From CAZELM01 sp964512995 (GTDB lineage: Bacteria; CSSED10-310), in contig CAZELM010000045.1 in assembly GCA_964512995.1 (NCBI GenBank), positions 1 through 32,298 on the forward strand: DNA of 32,298 bases, given 5' to 3'. Position 1 is the stretch's first letter, and every line of letters begins with the position of its first letter. Below, in pieces: positions 7,801 through 17,051 of the stretch. Position numbers and translations under genes: made by a program. The notes below the pieces were generated by a model. The model worked only from the letters and a program-made list of their open reading frames with translations, was not told the origin of the DNA and did not search any database.

Positions 7801-10073
7801 AGGAACGAGAAGAACGGTTCCGGAACGCGGAATTGCCGGTTCTATATTGCTCTCCGACCATGGAACTGGGTGTTGATATATCGCAATTAAATGCCGTGAA
7901 TATGCGAAACGCACCTCCGACGCCTGCCAATTATGCACAACGGAGCGGTCGTGCGGGTCGAAGCGGGCAACCCGCATTCGTCTATACCTATTGCACCACC
8001 GGAAGTCCCCATGACCAGTATTTCTTCAAACATCCGGATCTGATGGTTTGCGGTTCGGTGATGACTCCCCGGTTGGATCTCGAAAATGAAGAGCTGTTAC
8101 GTGCACATGTTCACGCGATCTGGCTGGAAACATCAAAAATGTCGCTCGGATCGTCACTCCAGGATATTCTGGATCTGAGTGGTGATGACCCCTCTCTCGA
8201 ACTCATGCCCAATATCCGGGAAACATTGCACGACATTAAAAAACGGGAGCAAGCCAGACAGATTATTAAAAAAGCGTTGTGGAAGGAGATCGTATCCCTT
8301 GTCGCGTCCACTGGAGATCCTGAATGCTGGCTGGATCGGATTCTGTCACAAATACCCGAATGCTTTAACCGGTCCTGTGATCGATGGCGGAATCTCTATC
8401 TGGCTGCACTGGATCAATCCAAGCGCCAGAACAGAATCATCCTGGATCCATCCCGGGACCCTTCCGACCGGAAGAATGCCAAACGGTTAAGGGCCGAAGC
8501 CGAGTCCCAACTGAAACTTCTGCTGGAGTCATCCGATTCACAGCAATCCGATTTCTATAGTTATCGGTACTTTGCCAGTGAAGGATTTTTGCCGGGGTAT
8601 AATTTCCCCCGACTGCCATTATCTGCGTTCATACCGGGCCGGAAAAAAATAAAAGGGAATGATGAGTTCCTCAATCGTCCCCGGTTTCTGGCTATTTCAG
8701 AATTCGGTCCGAGAAATTTCATATACCATGAGGGATCCCGGTATGTGATCAACAAAGTCATTCTGCCTGTTGGAAGAAAGGACGATGCATTGACACAGCG
8801 AGTCATCCAGTGCAGTGCATGTGGGTATATTCATCCATTGGCAGGGAATCCGGGTGCTGACCGATGTGAACGATGCGGAAACCCATTGCCAAATCCCTAT
8901 GAGAACATGTTTCGAATGCAGAATGTATCGACTCGGCGTCGAGACCGGATCCGTTCGGATGAAGAAGAACGGTTCCGGTATGGATTTGAAATAAAAACCG
9001 GTATCCGATTCAGTAATCGGGAAGGAATCCAGACAATCCATACAGCAGTGCTGATCGATTCGGATGGGAAGCCCTTCGTTGACCTTCAGTTTGGCCATTC
9101 CATGAGCATCCGGCAGATGAATCTCGGATGGCGACGGAGAAAAAACAAAGATCAGTTGGGATTTGTTCTGGATACGGAACGGGGGATCTGGGCGAAAAGC
9201 CAGGAAATGGAAGATGATGACGACATAGAAGAACCGATGTCACCGAACAAGATTCGAGTAATACCCTATGTGGAAGACACGCATAACGGCCTGATCATTC
9301 AGCCTTCGGAACATTTGACCATCCCGGAAATGGCCACCCTTGAATCCGCATTGAAATCAGCCATACAGATATTTTTTCAATTGGAAGACCGGGAGTTGGC
9401 CTCGATCACTCTTCCGGATCCGGACAACCGTCGATACATCCTTATCTATGAATCCAATGAAGGGGGAGCGGGGGTATTGCAGCGGCTGGTGGAAGACGCC
9501 CGGATGTTTCCCGCGATCATCCGGCTGGCATTGGAAACCGCTCATTTCGATCCTGAAACCGGTGAAGATCAGCGACGGGCATTTCGTGCAAAAGAAGACT
9601 GCGAATCAGCCTGTTATCATTGTCTGTTGTCTTACAATAACCAACGGGATCACCGTTTGATCGATCGCACGCTGCTTCCCCGCATCCTGCTGAAATGGAA
9701 AAATGGAACCATTCAGACATCACCGGTTTCGGCCAGCCGGTCCGATCATTTGGAAAGGTTATTGAATCAATGCGATTCAGAACTGGAGAAAAGGTGGCTT
9801 CGGCTCGTCGATGCACTCGGTTTAAATCTGCCAAGTGAAGCCCAGTTCTTTGTGCCGTCCTGTCATGTACGTCCCGATTTTTATTATCGAACGGACGGAG
9901 TGGTTATTTTTATTGACGGACCGGTCCATGATGGGACCACAGAAAAAGATGCAAAACTGGAGAATGCGCTGATGGATGAAGGTTATACGGTGATGCGGTT
10001 CCGGTATGATGAAGAATCGCGATGGCCGGAACAATTTAAAACATTCCCAGAGGTTTTTGGTATTGGGAGATGA
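4896..10073 (+). CDS. YprA/DruE-like SF2 helicase with DUF1998 and C-terminal nuclease-like domain
   Basis: 1725 residues from the 4896 start. Helicase motifs: LHKHQ (Q motif), TGTGSGKS at 113-120, VYPMNALANSQ, DELH at 231-234, GTSATL, and QRSGRAGR at 1015-1022. CxxC pairs (CRECG, CMKC) are inserted between the two RecA lobes, and a zinc ribbon (CSACG, CERCG) lies in the C-terminal half. The DUF1998 signature follows: YESNEGGAGV, then the cysteine cluster C1569, C1573, C1576 and NNQRDH. The last 100 residues resemble a Vsr/DUF559-type PD-(D/E)xK fold: E1629 or E1631, D1661 in RPDFYY and D1674 in IDGPVHD. This single-chain layout matches DruE of Druantia and the YprA-like helicases of DISARM-related systems rather than split DrmA plus DrmB. 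Expected role: ATP-driven translocation on foreign DNA. It starts a three-gene operon with the SNF2 helicase and the methylase. Helicase family is firm; nuclease activity is inferred. Confidence 0.92.
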   Translation: MDVFDLRRSVIHDYGSYVRSYLTIRDERIHKLVEDELDQGLLWPDPLIQLNPSFEPGESLPKLVTDGVLHPECLNIFRDKKTDGASGHLLQLHKHQVDAIHAYRNSENYILTTGTGSGKSLAYIIPVVDHILRRGSGKGIQAIIVYPMNALANSQMGELEKFLCRGYPKGHPPVTFRRYTGQEKEIERKEILESPPDILLTNYVMLELVLTRPWDYKLVDAAADLRFLILDELHTFRGRQGADVALLIRRVRESCRAANLLYIGTSATLASAGTWHQQQEEIASIASRLFGAEVKPESVIGETLQRVTRPLDINDTATVASLRDRIVRGPGYQPGDTPSFVSDPLTSWIESTLGIQTESGTGRFIRSKPQTLSGEHGIAHQLSKLTGLHESVCGRAIKDTLLNGYLNKDDHDRPLFAFRLHQFVSKGESVFASPEPEDIRYITLSPQQFVPGSQRQKVLLPLGFCRECGQEYYIVRKKTTPNGKTIYIPRQIPDQQETADGIPGFLYLSTASPWTEDLQNIPDAWLETKGDIVTVRRGYLKNLPKKIILSKEAIDGVGDQEAWWFPTPFHFCMKCHVTYSGYQQSDFGKLSTLGSEGRSTATTIMSISTIRYLRNDHGLQPIARKLLSFTDNRQDASLQAGHFNDFVGISLLRSALWRAVDRAGERGIPHETLTLRVSESLELPLPLYAMDPNVQYAARDETDRAFREVLGYYIYRDLRRGWRITSPNLEQCGLLDIDYPSLGDMCADYENWKGCHPLLTSASPGDRERVCRVLLDFMRRELAIRVSYLDPAHQESIRQLSSQRLIPPWAIDEQEQLERAHIVFPGSKGKQTKETYHFVYLSPRGGFGLFLKRRDTFQDWRKPITTDDVSVVLRELFQLMHDPGGFICRAVESKDKNTPDGYQLNASSMVWRAGTGSCAFHDPLRVPQKPADGLRTNPFFTEFYRSEAFDLRQLEAREHTAQVPGPVREEREERFRNAELPVLYCSPTMELGVDISQLNAVNMRNAPPTPANYAQRSGRAGRSGQPAFVYTYCTTGSPHDQYFFKHPDLMVCGSVMTPRLDLENEELLRAHVHAIWLETSKMSLGSSLQDILDLSGDDPSLELMPNIRETLHDIKKREQARQIIKKALWKEIVSLVASTGDPECWLDRILSQIPECFNRSCDRWRNLYLAALDQSKRQNRIILDPSRDPSDRKNAKRLRAEAESQLKLLLESSDSQQSDFYSYRYFASEGFLPGYNFPRLPLSAFIPGRKKIKGNDEFLNRPRFLAISEFGPRNFIYHEGSRYVINKVILPVGRKDDALTQRVIQCSACGYIHPLAGNPGADRCERCGNPLPNPYENMFRMQNVSTRRRDRIRSDEEERFRYGFEIKTGIRFSNREGIQTIHTAVLIDSDGKPFVDLQFGHSMSIRQMNLGWRRRKNKDQLGFVLDTERGIWAKSQEMEDDDDIEEPMSPNKIRVIPYVEDTHNGLIIQPSEHLTIPEMATLESALKSAIQIFFQLEDRELASITLPDPDNRRYILIYESNEGGAGVLQRLVEDARMFPAIIRLALETAHFDPETGEDQRRAFRAKEDCESACYHCLLSYNNQRDHRLIDRTLLPRILLKWKNGTIQTSPVSASRSDHLERLLNQCDSELEKRWLRLVDALGLNLPSEAQFFVPSCHVRPDFYYRTDGVVIFIDGPVHDGTTEKDAKLENALMDEGYTVMRFRYDEESRWPEQFKTFPEVFGIGR

Positions 10074-10100
10074 GAACGGATCGGTAAAAGGAGTTCCCGA

Positions 10101-12974
10101 ATGCACTACAATGTAGGATCATTGGTGAGAGCCCGAGGCCGGGAGTGGGTGGTGTTGCCGGAAAGCAACGATGAACCAGATACACTGATATTGAGGCCAT
10201 TGGGTGGAACAGACGATGAAATAACCGGAATCTATCTTCCATTGGAGCGGGTCGAATCAGCCGAATTCAAGCTCCCTGATCCCAACACGGAATTAGGGAA
10301 TCATCTGTCATGCGGGCTTCTCAGAGATGCCATACGATTGGGATTTCGTTCGGCTGCCGGACCTTTCCGATCATTCGCCCGGATAGCGGTGGATCCCAGA
10401 CCCTATCAACTGGTTCCGCTACTGATGGCGCTGAAGCTGGATCCGGTTCGAATATTGATTGCCGACGATGTGGGAATCGGAAAAACAGTCGAAGCCTGCC
10501 TGATTGCCCGGGAACTTCTGGATCGAGCTGAAATTCAGGGATTGACGGTGCTGTGCCCGCCTCATCTGGCAGAACAATGGCAGCGATCATTATATGAACA
10601 GTTTCATATCGACACGGAGCTGATCCTGTCAGGGACAGCATCCAGACTGGAACGGTATTGCCGTCAGGATGAATCGCTGTTTGAACGATATCCATATACG
10701 GTGGTATCCACTGATTACATCAAAAGTGAACGCCGGCGGCTCGAGTTTATCCGCACATGCCCCGAATTGGTTATTGTGGATGAGGCGCATACCTGCTCAT
10801 CCGGATTCGGAACAGGCACCCGGCAGCAACGGCATGATTTATTGACGGCATTGATCAATCCGACCAGACCGGACGGTGCATCACGGCATCTGATTCTGGT
10901 CACTGCCACTCCGCACAGCGGGAATGAGGAAACCTTCCGATCGCTTCTGGCTCTGCTGAACCCGGCGTTTGCCGATCTGCCCTCAGACCTTTCCGGAGAC
11001 CATAACCGGCACTATCGCGAATCACTGGCTCGCCAATTCGTTCAACGCCGCCGGGGGGATCTGATGGCGTATCTCGATACCAGGACGCCGTTTCCGAAAA
11101 GAGAGATCACCGAGGAGCATTATACTCTGGTACCCGAATATCGTAAGTTCATCGACCGGGTTCTGAGGTATTGCCGTGACCGGGTTCTGGATAAAACAAT
11201 CGAGAAACGCCGTCAACGGGTCCGTTGGTGGTCGGCTTTGGCATTATTGAGAGCATTATCATCCAGTCCCGTTGCCGCCGCAGCCACACTTCGGAACCGA
11301 TCGGCCGCTTCAGAAGGGGAAACGGTCGATCAGATCGATGAAGAAGGCCGCAGAGCTGTTCTGGATCTCGACAACGATATTACCGAGACACTGGATTCCG
11401 TTCCAGGCAGTGATCCGGGTGAAGAGGATCAAACAGACCGGGAGACGCTGCTTCGTCTGGCTCGTGAAGCCGAGTCTCTGGCTGAAGAAAAAGACAGCAA
11501 ACTCCAAAAAGGACTGGAACTTGTTAAAAAATTTCTGGACGATGGTTTTTCACCGATTGTGTTCTGCCGATTCATTCCTACTGTCGAGTATGTGGCGGAA
11601 TATTTCAGAAAAAAACTGGAACGCAGTGGTGTCGTAATCGAAGCGATCACAGGTTTGCTGGCTCCCGAAGAACGGGAGAAACGGGTCGATGTTCTGGGAA
11701 ATCATCATAAAAAGGTATTGGTCTGCACGGATTGTCTGAGCGAGGGGATTAACCTGCAGCAGGATTTCGATGCGGTGATCCATTATGATCTGGCCTGGAA
11801 TCCAACCCGGCATGAACAGAGAGAAGGTCGTGTCGATCGATACGGTCAACCGAAAGACACCATAAAAACGCTCACCTATTATGGGAAAGATAATCCTGTC
11901 GATGGAATTGTGCTGCAGGTTCTGCTTCGGAAACATAAAACGATCCATGATCAACTGGGTATCATTGTTCCAGTGCCGATGGAGACACGGATCATCGAAG
12001 ATGCCATACTGGAGGGTCTCCTGGTTCGTCAGGATGCCAGCAACAGGCAGCTTTCGTTTGATTTTATGGAACCGCTTTATCAACCGGTGAGTGCTCAATG
12101 GGATGCTGCTGTGGATCGGGAAAAACGCAGCCGTTCATTGTTTGCTCAGAATCCGCTTCTGAAGACCGTGAACACCGAGGTCAGAACAGAACTGATCGAT
12201 ATGAGACAGACGCTCGGATCTCCCTTGGATGTGGAACGGTTTACCCGTCTTGCCTTTCAGTCGTTCGGTGCTGTGATAACTGAAAATAACCGGCACGGTG
12301 GGGGAGAGGGTACCACCGTTAACATTAAGATCCAGTCTGTCCCAAAGGGATTGAGAGACCGATTCGGTGAGGAGGATTGTTTCACGGTTATTTTTTCAGG
12401 ACAGCCCGGGAGAAACGAGCGTCTTCTGACTCGAACCCATCCGATTGTGGAGAGCCTGGCCGCACAGGTCATGGAAATGGCTCTGGATCCGGACATACCC
12501 GGGCCAGGCCGTCGTGCCGGTGTGATCCGTACTCAGTTCGTGGAGAAGAGAACAACCGTTCTGCTCCTCAGATTACGATTTCATATCATCAATCAGGGCA
12601 GAGATGGCGTGGTCCGCCCATTGCTGGCGGAAGACCTCGTTCTGACAGGATTCACGGGAAGTCCGGAACATGCGGAATGGCTGGAGGTCGAACCGGTCGA
12701 GTCTCTTCTTTCTGCGACAGCCGATGCCAATATCGGCTCGGATCAGGCGAGGATGTTTCTCCAAAGGGTTTTGGACGGATTTGACCATATCCGCTCGAAA
12801 CTCGATGAGATGGCCGATGAGCGTGGGAAGAAGCTGTTCAATGCCCATCAGCGAATCCGAAAAGCTGCAAAAACCGGTATCCGGACATTGAAAGTGGATG
12901 TTCATAAACCGGTAGATGTATTGGGGTTATATGTTTACCTTCCTGTTGTGAGTGGTGCTGGAGGTGCTGTATGA
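10101..12974 (+). CDS. SNF2-like helicase, DrmD-like
   Basis: 957 residues, SWI2/SNF2-type SF2 ATPase. Motif I is DDVGIGKT at 122-129 (the family's usual DExGxGKT), motif II is DEAH at 227-230, motif III is TATPH, and the second lobe ends with EGINLQ and EGRVDRYGQ near 573-582. The N-terminal 100 residues have a small SH3-like feel (VGSLVRARGREWVVLP), as seen in helicases of this group. AAGGAG at 10088-10093 sets the start, 27 bases after the upstream helicase gene. Its stop overlaps the methylase start by four bases (ATGA), so production is coupled. Class 1 DISARM carries a SNF2-like protein, DrmD, next to a DrmMI methylase, and this gene sits in the same relationship. Likely role: remodelling or translocation on unmodified DNA. 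Family is certain; orthology to DrmD is probable. Confidence 0.9.
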   Translation: MHYNVGSLVRARGREWVVLPESNDEPDTLILRPLGGTDDEITGIYLPLERVESAEFKLPDPNTELGNHLSCGLLRDAIRLGFRSAAGPFRSFARIAVDPRPYQLVPLLMALKLDPVRILIADDVGIGKTVEACLIARELLDRAEIQGLTVLCPPHLAEQWQRSLYEQFHIDTELILSGTASRLERYCRQDESLFERYPYTVVSTDYIKSERRRLEFIRTCPELVIVDEAHTCSSGFGTGTRQQRHDLLTALINPTRPDGASRHLILVTATPHSGNEETFRSLLALLNPAFADLPSDLSGDHNRHYRESLARQFVQRRRGDLMAYLDTRTPFPKREITEEHYTLVPEYRKFIDRVLRYCRDRVLDKTIEKRRQRVRWWSALALLRALSSSPVAAAATLRNRSAASEGETVDQIDEEGRRAVLDLDNDITETLDSVPGSDPGEEDQTDRETLLRLAREAESLAEEKDSKLQKGLELVKKFLDDGFSPIVFCRFIPTVEYVAEYFRKKLERSGVVIEAITGLLAPEEREKRVDVLGNHHKKVLVCTDCLSEGINLQQDFDAVIHYDLAWNPTRHEQREGRVDRYGQPKDTIKTLTYYGKDNPVDGIVLQVLLRKHKTIHDQLGIIVPVPMETRIIEDAILEGLLVRQDASNRQLSFDFMEPLYQPVSAQWDAAVDREKRSRSLFAQNPLLKTVNTEVRTELIDMRQTLGSPLDVERFTRLAFQSFGAVITENNRHGGGEGTTVNIKIQSVPKGLRDRFGEEDCFTVIFSGQPGRNERLLTRTHPIVESLAAQVMEMALDPDIPGPGRRAGVIRTQFVEKRTTVLLLRLRFHIINQGRDGVVRPLLAEDLVLTGFTGSPEHAEWLEVEPVESLLSATADANIGSDQARMFLQRVLDGFDHIRSKLDEMADERGKKLFNAHQRIRKAAKTGIRTLKVDVHKPVDVLGLYVYLPVVSGAGGAV

Positions 12975-15900
12975 GACGTTTAAACAGTCAGTTCAGCAGC
13001 ATCCGGACAGAAGGCGGACTGCTGCCCCAGGATTTGTTGTCCCGTATCCAGACCGGTGATCCCGAACTCAAGGGTCTTGACCCGCAAACCTACCATCTGG
13101 CTCCCAATGAACGCATCGGAGAGGCTGTCAACCGCTCCTGGAACCGGATGCTGGTCCTCTGGCATGTATTCCATGAATCACTGGAGAAAGAATCCGAATC
13201 ATCTCAGGCAACCGGGATCACCAGAGAACGATGGCTGCTGCCATTGTTTCAGGAACTCGGATATGGGCGGCTTCAGAAGTGTCCCGCCATGGATCTGGAT
13301 GGCAAATCATTCGCTGTTTCGCATGCATGGCATCTTTCGCCCATTCATCTCATGGGCTGCCGGGTCGACCTGGACCGGCGGCAGTCGGGCGTGGCTGGAG
13401 CTGCCCGGTCTTCTCCGCACGGTCTGGTCCAGGAATTTCTCAACCGATCCGAGAAACAAATATGGGGATTTGTATCGAACGGATATCGGCTTCGGATCTT
13501 GCGGGATCATCACAGCTTAACCCGGCAAGCCTATGTGGAATTCGACATCCAATCCATCATGGATGGTGAGCAATACAGCGAATTTCTGATGTTATGGATG
13601 CTCTGCCATCAGAGCCGTGTGGAGGCGGAAAAACCGGAAGATTGCTGGCTGGAGACATGGTTCAAAACATCCCGGGATGACGGCATCCGGGCACTGGATA
13701 AACTCCGGAATGGAGTCGAAAAAGCGATCAAATCACTCGGGTCAGGATTTCTGTCGCATCGATCGAATGGTGCGCTGAGATCCGCATTGGAAACCGGAGA
13801 TCTGGATAAGCAGAACTACTATCGTCAGGTGCTGAGACTGGTATATCGGATCATATTCCTGTTTGTTGCTGAAGAACGGGATGGGTTGCTGGATCCAAAT
13901 GCTGATGATGCTGCCAGAATCAGGTATGACCGCTTCTATTCCTTGCGCCGGATCCGGGAACTGGCAGATAGAAAACGGGGCGGACCACATGGTGACATCT
14001 GGCACCGGATCCGGTTGGTGATGGATAAACTGGATGACGGATGTCCCGAATTGGCCTTGCCGGCTCTCGGAAGTCGGTTATGGAGCCATACTGCGTGTTC
14101 CTGGCTGATGAAAAGTGATTGCAGCAACGAGCATCTCCTGGATGCTATCCGAAACCTGTCGCATATCCAGGAAGGCAAAACCCGTTATTCGGTCAACTGG
14201 CGGAATGTGGGCGCTGACGAACTGGGGAGTGTATATGAGAGTCTGCTGGAGTTACATCCCCGATTGAATAAAGAAGCCGGAACGTTTGAACTGGATGTCG
14301 CTGCTGGTCATGAGCGGAAAACAACCGGAAGCTATTATACACCGTCTTCCTTGGTTGACTGCCTTCTGGATTCAGCCTTGGATCCCGTCATCGATGAAGC
14401 GGTTAAAAAGCCTGATCCTGAAAAAACGATTCTGGAGCTGAAGGTCTGCGATCCGGCGTGCGGGTCGGGGCATTTTCTGGTGGCTGCCGCCCGAAGACTG
14501 GCAAAGAGACTGGCAACAGTGAGATCCGGTGATGTGGAGCCCAGCCCCGGAGAGATCCAGAAAGCGCTCCGGGATATCGTCGGCCGATGCATCTATGGTG
14601 TGGATATAAATCCCATGGCTGTTGAGTTGTGCAAAGTCAGTTTGTGGATGGAAGCATTGGAGCCCGGAAAACCGCTCAGTTTTCTGGATCACCGGATCCG
14701 ATGCGGGAACAGCCTGCTTGGAGCAACACCGGCTTTGCTGGAAAAAGGGATTCCAGATGGAGCATTCAATCCGGTGGAGGGGGACGATAAAAAAGCATGC
14801 ACAAAACTGAAAAATAAAAATAAAACTGAAAGACAAAAGGCTGAACGGCTGTTGAATGTTATGCTGAAACAGACTCTGGAAAAATTAGGATCTTTAGCAA
14901 AAAATCTGGACTTTCTCCCGGACAACCATTCAAAGGAAGTAAAATATAAAGCAGCCGCTTATAGAGAATTGCAGGAGAATGCCGAATATCAGAAGAAAAA
15001 ATGCCTTGCAGATATTTGGTGTGCGGCATTTTTTGTAAAAAAATTTTTCCCGCCTCATCCAGACCATCCCAGTTTTTTGTCGAAAGAGCCGAGTGGGTTT
15101 ACTACTGAAACGCTGTATTTTTTTGCAGAGGAACAGAGTCTGCCAGGTGAACTGAAGAATGTAACAGATGATCTTTCAGCGCATTATGGATGCTTCCACT
15201 GGCAGTTGGAATTTCCAGAAGTCTTTGTTAATGGGGGATTTGATTGTGTGATCGGAAATCCGCCTTGGGAACGGATCAAGCTTCAGGAAAAGGAATGGTT
15301 TTCAGAGAGATCACCGGAGATTGCGTCTGCATCCAATGCCGCAGCCCGGAAACGGATGATTGAATTCTTGGCAGATAACGATCCGGAACTGCTGGCAGCT
15401 TTCCATGGTGCCCGGCGGGAGCAGGAGATCATCAGTCAGTTCTTGCGGGAATCCGGAAGATATCCGTTATGTGGCAGAGGGGATGTCAATACATATACTG
15501 TATTCACGGAGTTGAATCGGCAGTTGATCCATGAACGCGGCCGGGTCGGGTGCATTGTGCCTTCGGGAATCGCTACGGATGACACAACAAAGATGTTTTT
15601 TCAGGATGTCATGGATACCCGGAGCCTCATCAGTTTATATGATTTTGAAAACAGGAGAGGATTGTTCCCGGCAGTCGATTCGAGGATGAAATTCTGTCTT
15701 CTCACGACCGGGGGTTCTGGTAGCATGCCGGAAGCTGGCGCATCGTTTCTGTTTTTTGCGGCGGATGCATCGGAAATCCGGGAGGGTGAGCGAGTGTTCA
15801 CATTGACCGCAGACGATATCAAACTGATCAATCCAAATACCCGAACGTGTCCGATATTCAGAAATAAAAAGGATTATCATTTAGGTAGGACTATTTATGA

Positions 15901-16978
15901 GAAAGTTCCATGTTTAATAACAGATGGCTACCATGGAGAACATCATCAGTGGCGAGCGCAATATCTAAGATTTGTTGATTATGGTGATCATGCACAGTAT
16001 CTACATCCCGGAATAAATGCTAGTTGTTTGCTTGAAAACAATGACAATATAAGCTTTTATCCCGTTTACGAAGCAAAGCTAATTCATCAATTCAACCATA
16101 GATATGCTACATATAAGAACTCGGGAACAGAATTTGAGTCAGTAAATGATCTTAAAGAGGATGAATTGCATTCACCAGTTCGACTAATTACAACTCGTTT
16201 TTCCATAACATCGAAATTTTTCAAAGAACTGACAGCTAAACCAGGCTATCAAAGACCGTGGTTTCTGGTATATCGAGATATTACGAATGCCACGAATGAA
16301 CGAACCTGTATTGCCACTGCCATACCATTTACCCCTGCCTCAAGAAGTATACCTGTTCTCGGTTTTGATGATCGTTATAATGGGGCTATTTTATTATCTA
16401 ATATGAATTCTTATGTATTTGACTACTGTGCGAGACAAAAAATGGGTGGAACACATATGACTTTTTCCATTTTATCCCAGCTTCCGATTTTGCCTCCTGA
16501 AATCTATAATAATTCTATCAAGAAATGTATCTTCAATCGACATGGAAAGCTTTCCATTTTCATTATCACCAGAGCGCTTGAGTTGTCTTACACAGCTTGG
16601 GATCTCTTACGGTTTTCTTGGGATTGCAATTATGTCGGACCACCTTTCGTCTGGGATGAAAAACGGAGAACTCTTCTTCGTTGCGAACTGGATGCCTTGT
16701 ATTTTCATCTCTACAAAATTTGCCGTGGTGATGTGGATTACATCATGGAAACCTTCCCGATTGTAAAACGCAAAGACATCGCCAAATACGGTTCATATCG
16801 TACGAAGGAAACGATTCTGGAAATATACGATGCAATGCAGATAGCGATGGAGACCGGTCAGCCGTATCAGACGCGCCTCGACCCGCCACCCGGTCCGCCC
16901 ACCGATGGTGACGGCAATTTCATCCCAATGGATCAGTGGGATCCCGATAACTGGCCCCCCCACATCCATCGTGCATAG
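12971..16978 (+). CDS. PglX/DrmMI-like adenine-specific DNA methyltransferase (Eco57I type)
   Basis: 1335 residues. Motif I (AdoMet binding) is DPACGSG at 494-500, followed by the acidic motif YGVDINPMAVELCK, and the catalytic N6-adenine motif is NPPW at 763-766 (IGNPPWERI). The N-terminal 450 residues precede the Rossmann fold, as in type IIG/PglX proteins; the part after about 840 should carry target recognition. No convincing nuclease motif was identified. GGAGG at 12960-12964 precedes the start, inside the end of the SNF2 gene. Role: methylate host DNA so that the partner helicases spare it, as DrmMI does in class 1 DISARM and PglX in BREX. Oddity: roughly 15860-16620 is much richer in A+T than the sequence on either side, and a smaller AT-rich patch lies at about 14790-15060, consistent with replacement of a recognition domain by recombination. 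Confidence 0.9.
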   Translation: MRRLNSQFSSIRTEGGLLPQDLLSRIQTGDPELKGLDPQTYHLAPNERIGEAVNRSWNRMLVLWHVFHESLEKESESSQATGITRERWLLPLFQELGYGRLQKCPAMDLDGKSFAVSHAWHLSPIHLMGCRVDLDRRQSGVAGAARSSPHGLVQEFLNRSEKQIWGFVSNGYRLRILRDHHSLTRQAYVEFDIQSIMDGEQYSEFLMLWMLCHQSRVEAEKPEDCWLETWFKTSRDDGIRALDKLRNGVEKAIKSLGSGFLSHRSNGALRSALETGDLDKQNYYRQVLRLVYRIIFLFVAEERDGLLDPNADDAARIRYDRFYSLRRIRELADRKRGGPHGDIWHRIRLVMDKLDDGCPELALPALGSRLWSHTACSWLMKSDCSNEHLLDAIRNLSHIQEGKTRYSVNWRNVGADELGSVYESLLELHPRLNKEAGTFELDVAAGHERKTTGSYYTPSSLVDCLLDSALDPVIDEAVKKPDPEKTILELKVCDPACGSGHFLVAAARRLAKRLATVRSGDVEPSPGEIQKALRDIVGRCIYGVDINPMAVELCKVSLWMEALEPGKPLSFLDHRIRCGNSLLGATPALLEKGIPDGAFNPVEGDDKKACTKLKNKNKTERQKAERLLNVMLKQTLEKLGSLAKNLDFLPDNHSKEVKYKAAAYRELQENAEYQKKKCLADIWCAAFFVKKFFPPHPDHPSFLSKEPSGFTTETLYFFAEEQSLPGELKNVTDDLSAHYGCFHWQLEFPEVFVNGGFDCVIGNPPWERIKLQEKEWFSERSPEIASASNAAARKRMIEFLADNDPELLAAFHGARREQEIISQFLRESGRYPLCGRGDVNTYTVFTELNRQLIHERGRVGCIVPSGIATDDTTKMFFQDVMDTRSLISLYDFENRRGLFPAVDSRMKFCLLTTGGSGSMPEAGASFLFFAADASEIREGERVFTLTADDIKLINPNTRTCPIFRNKKDYHLGRTIYEKVPCLITDGYHGEHHQWRAQYLRFVDYGDHAQYLHPGINASCLLENNDNISFYPVYEAKLIHQFNHRYATYKNSGTEFESVNDLKEDELHSPVRLITTRFSITSKFFKELTAKPGYQRPWFLVYRDITNATNERTCIATAIPFTPASRSIPVLGFDDRYNGAILLSNMNSYVFDYCARQKMGGTHMTFSILSQLPILPPEIYNNSIKKCIFNRHGKLSIFIITRALELSYTAWDLLRFSWDCNYVGPPFVWDEKRRTLLRCELDALYFHLYKICRGDVDYIMETFPIVKRKDIAKYGSYRTKETILEIYDAMQIAMETGQPYQTRLDPPPGPPTDGDGNFIPMDQWDPDNWPPHIHRA

Positions 16979-16988
16979 GAGTCAATCG

Positions 16989-17051
16989 ATGAAATCTTTC
17001 ACGCATCACAAACCCCGCTTCTTAACATTCTTATCGAAGGAGATGATATGA
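16989..17051 (+). CDS. Possible 20-residue coupling peptide
   Basis: An ATG at 16989 lies 7 bases after GGAG at 16978-16981 and opens 20 codons (MKSFTHHKPRFLTFLSKEMI). Its TGA at 17049-17051 overlaps the ATG of the GrpE-like gene (17048) in the ATGA arrangement, and its codons contain that gene's own ribosome binding site. This would connect translation of the methylase to that of the chaperone genes. No homology was recognised; the peptide itself may be irrelevant. It could also be chance, since the stretch is short. Confidence 0.35.
   Translation: MKSFTHHKPRFLTFLSKEMI

Noticed and set aside
11550..12098. A 182-codon open frame on the minus strand inside the SNF2-like helicase gene
   Set aside because: The plus-strand frame carries the helicase motifs across this stretch. 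The opposite frame has no recognisable domain and no placed ribosome binding site; it is a shadow.
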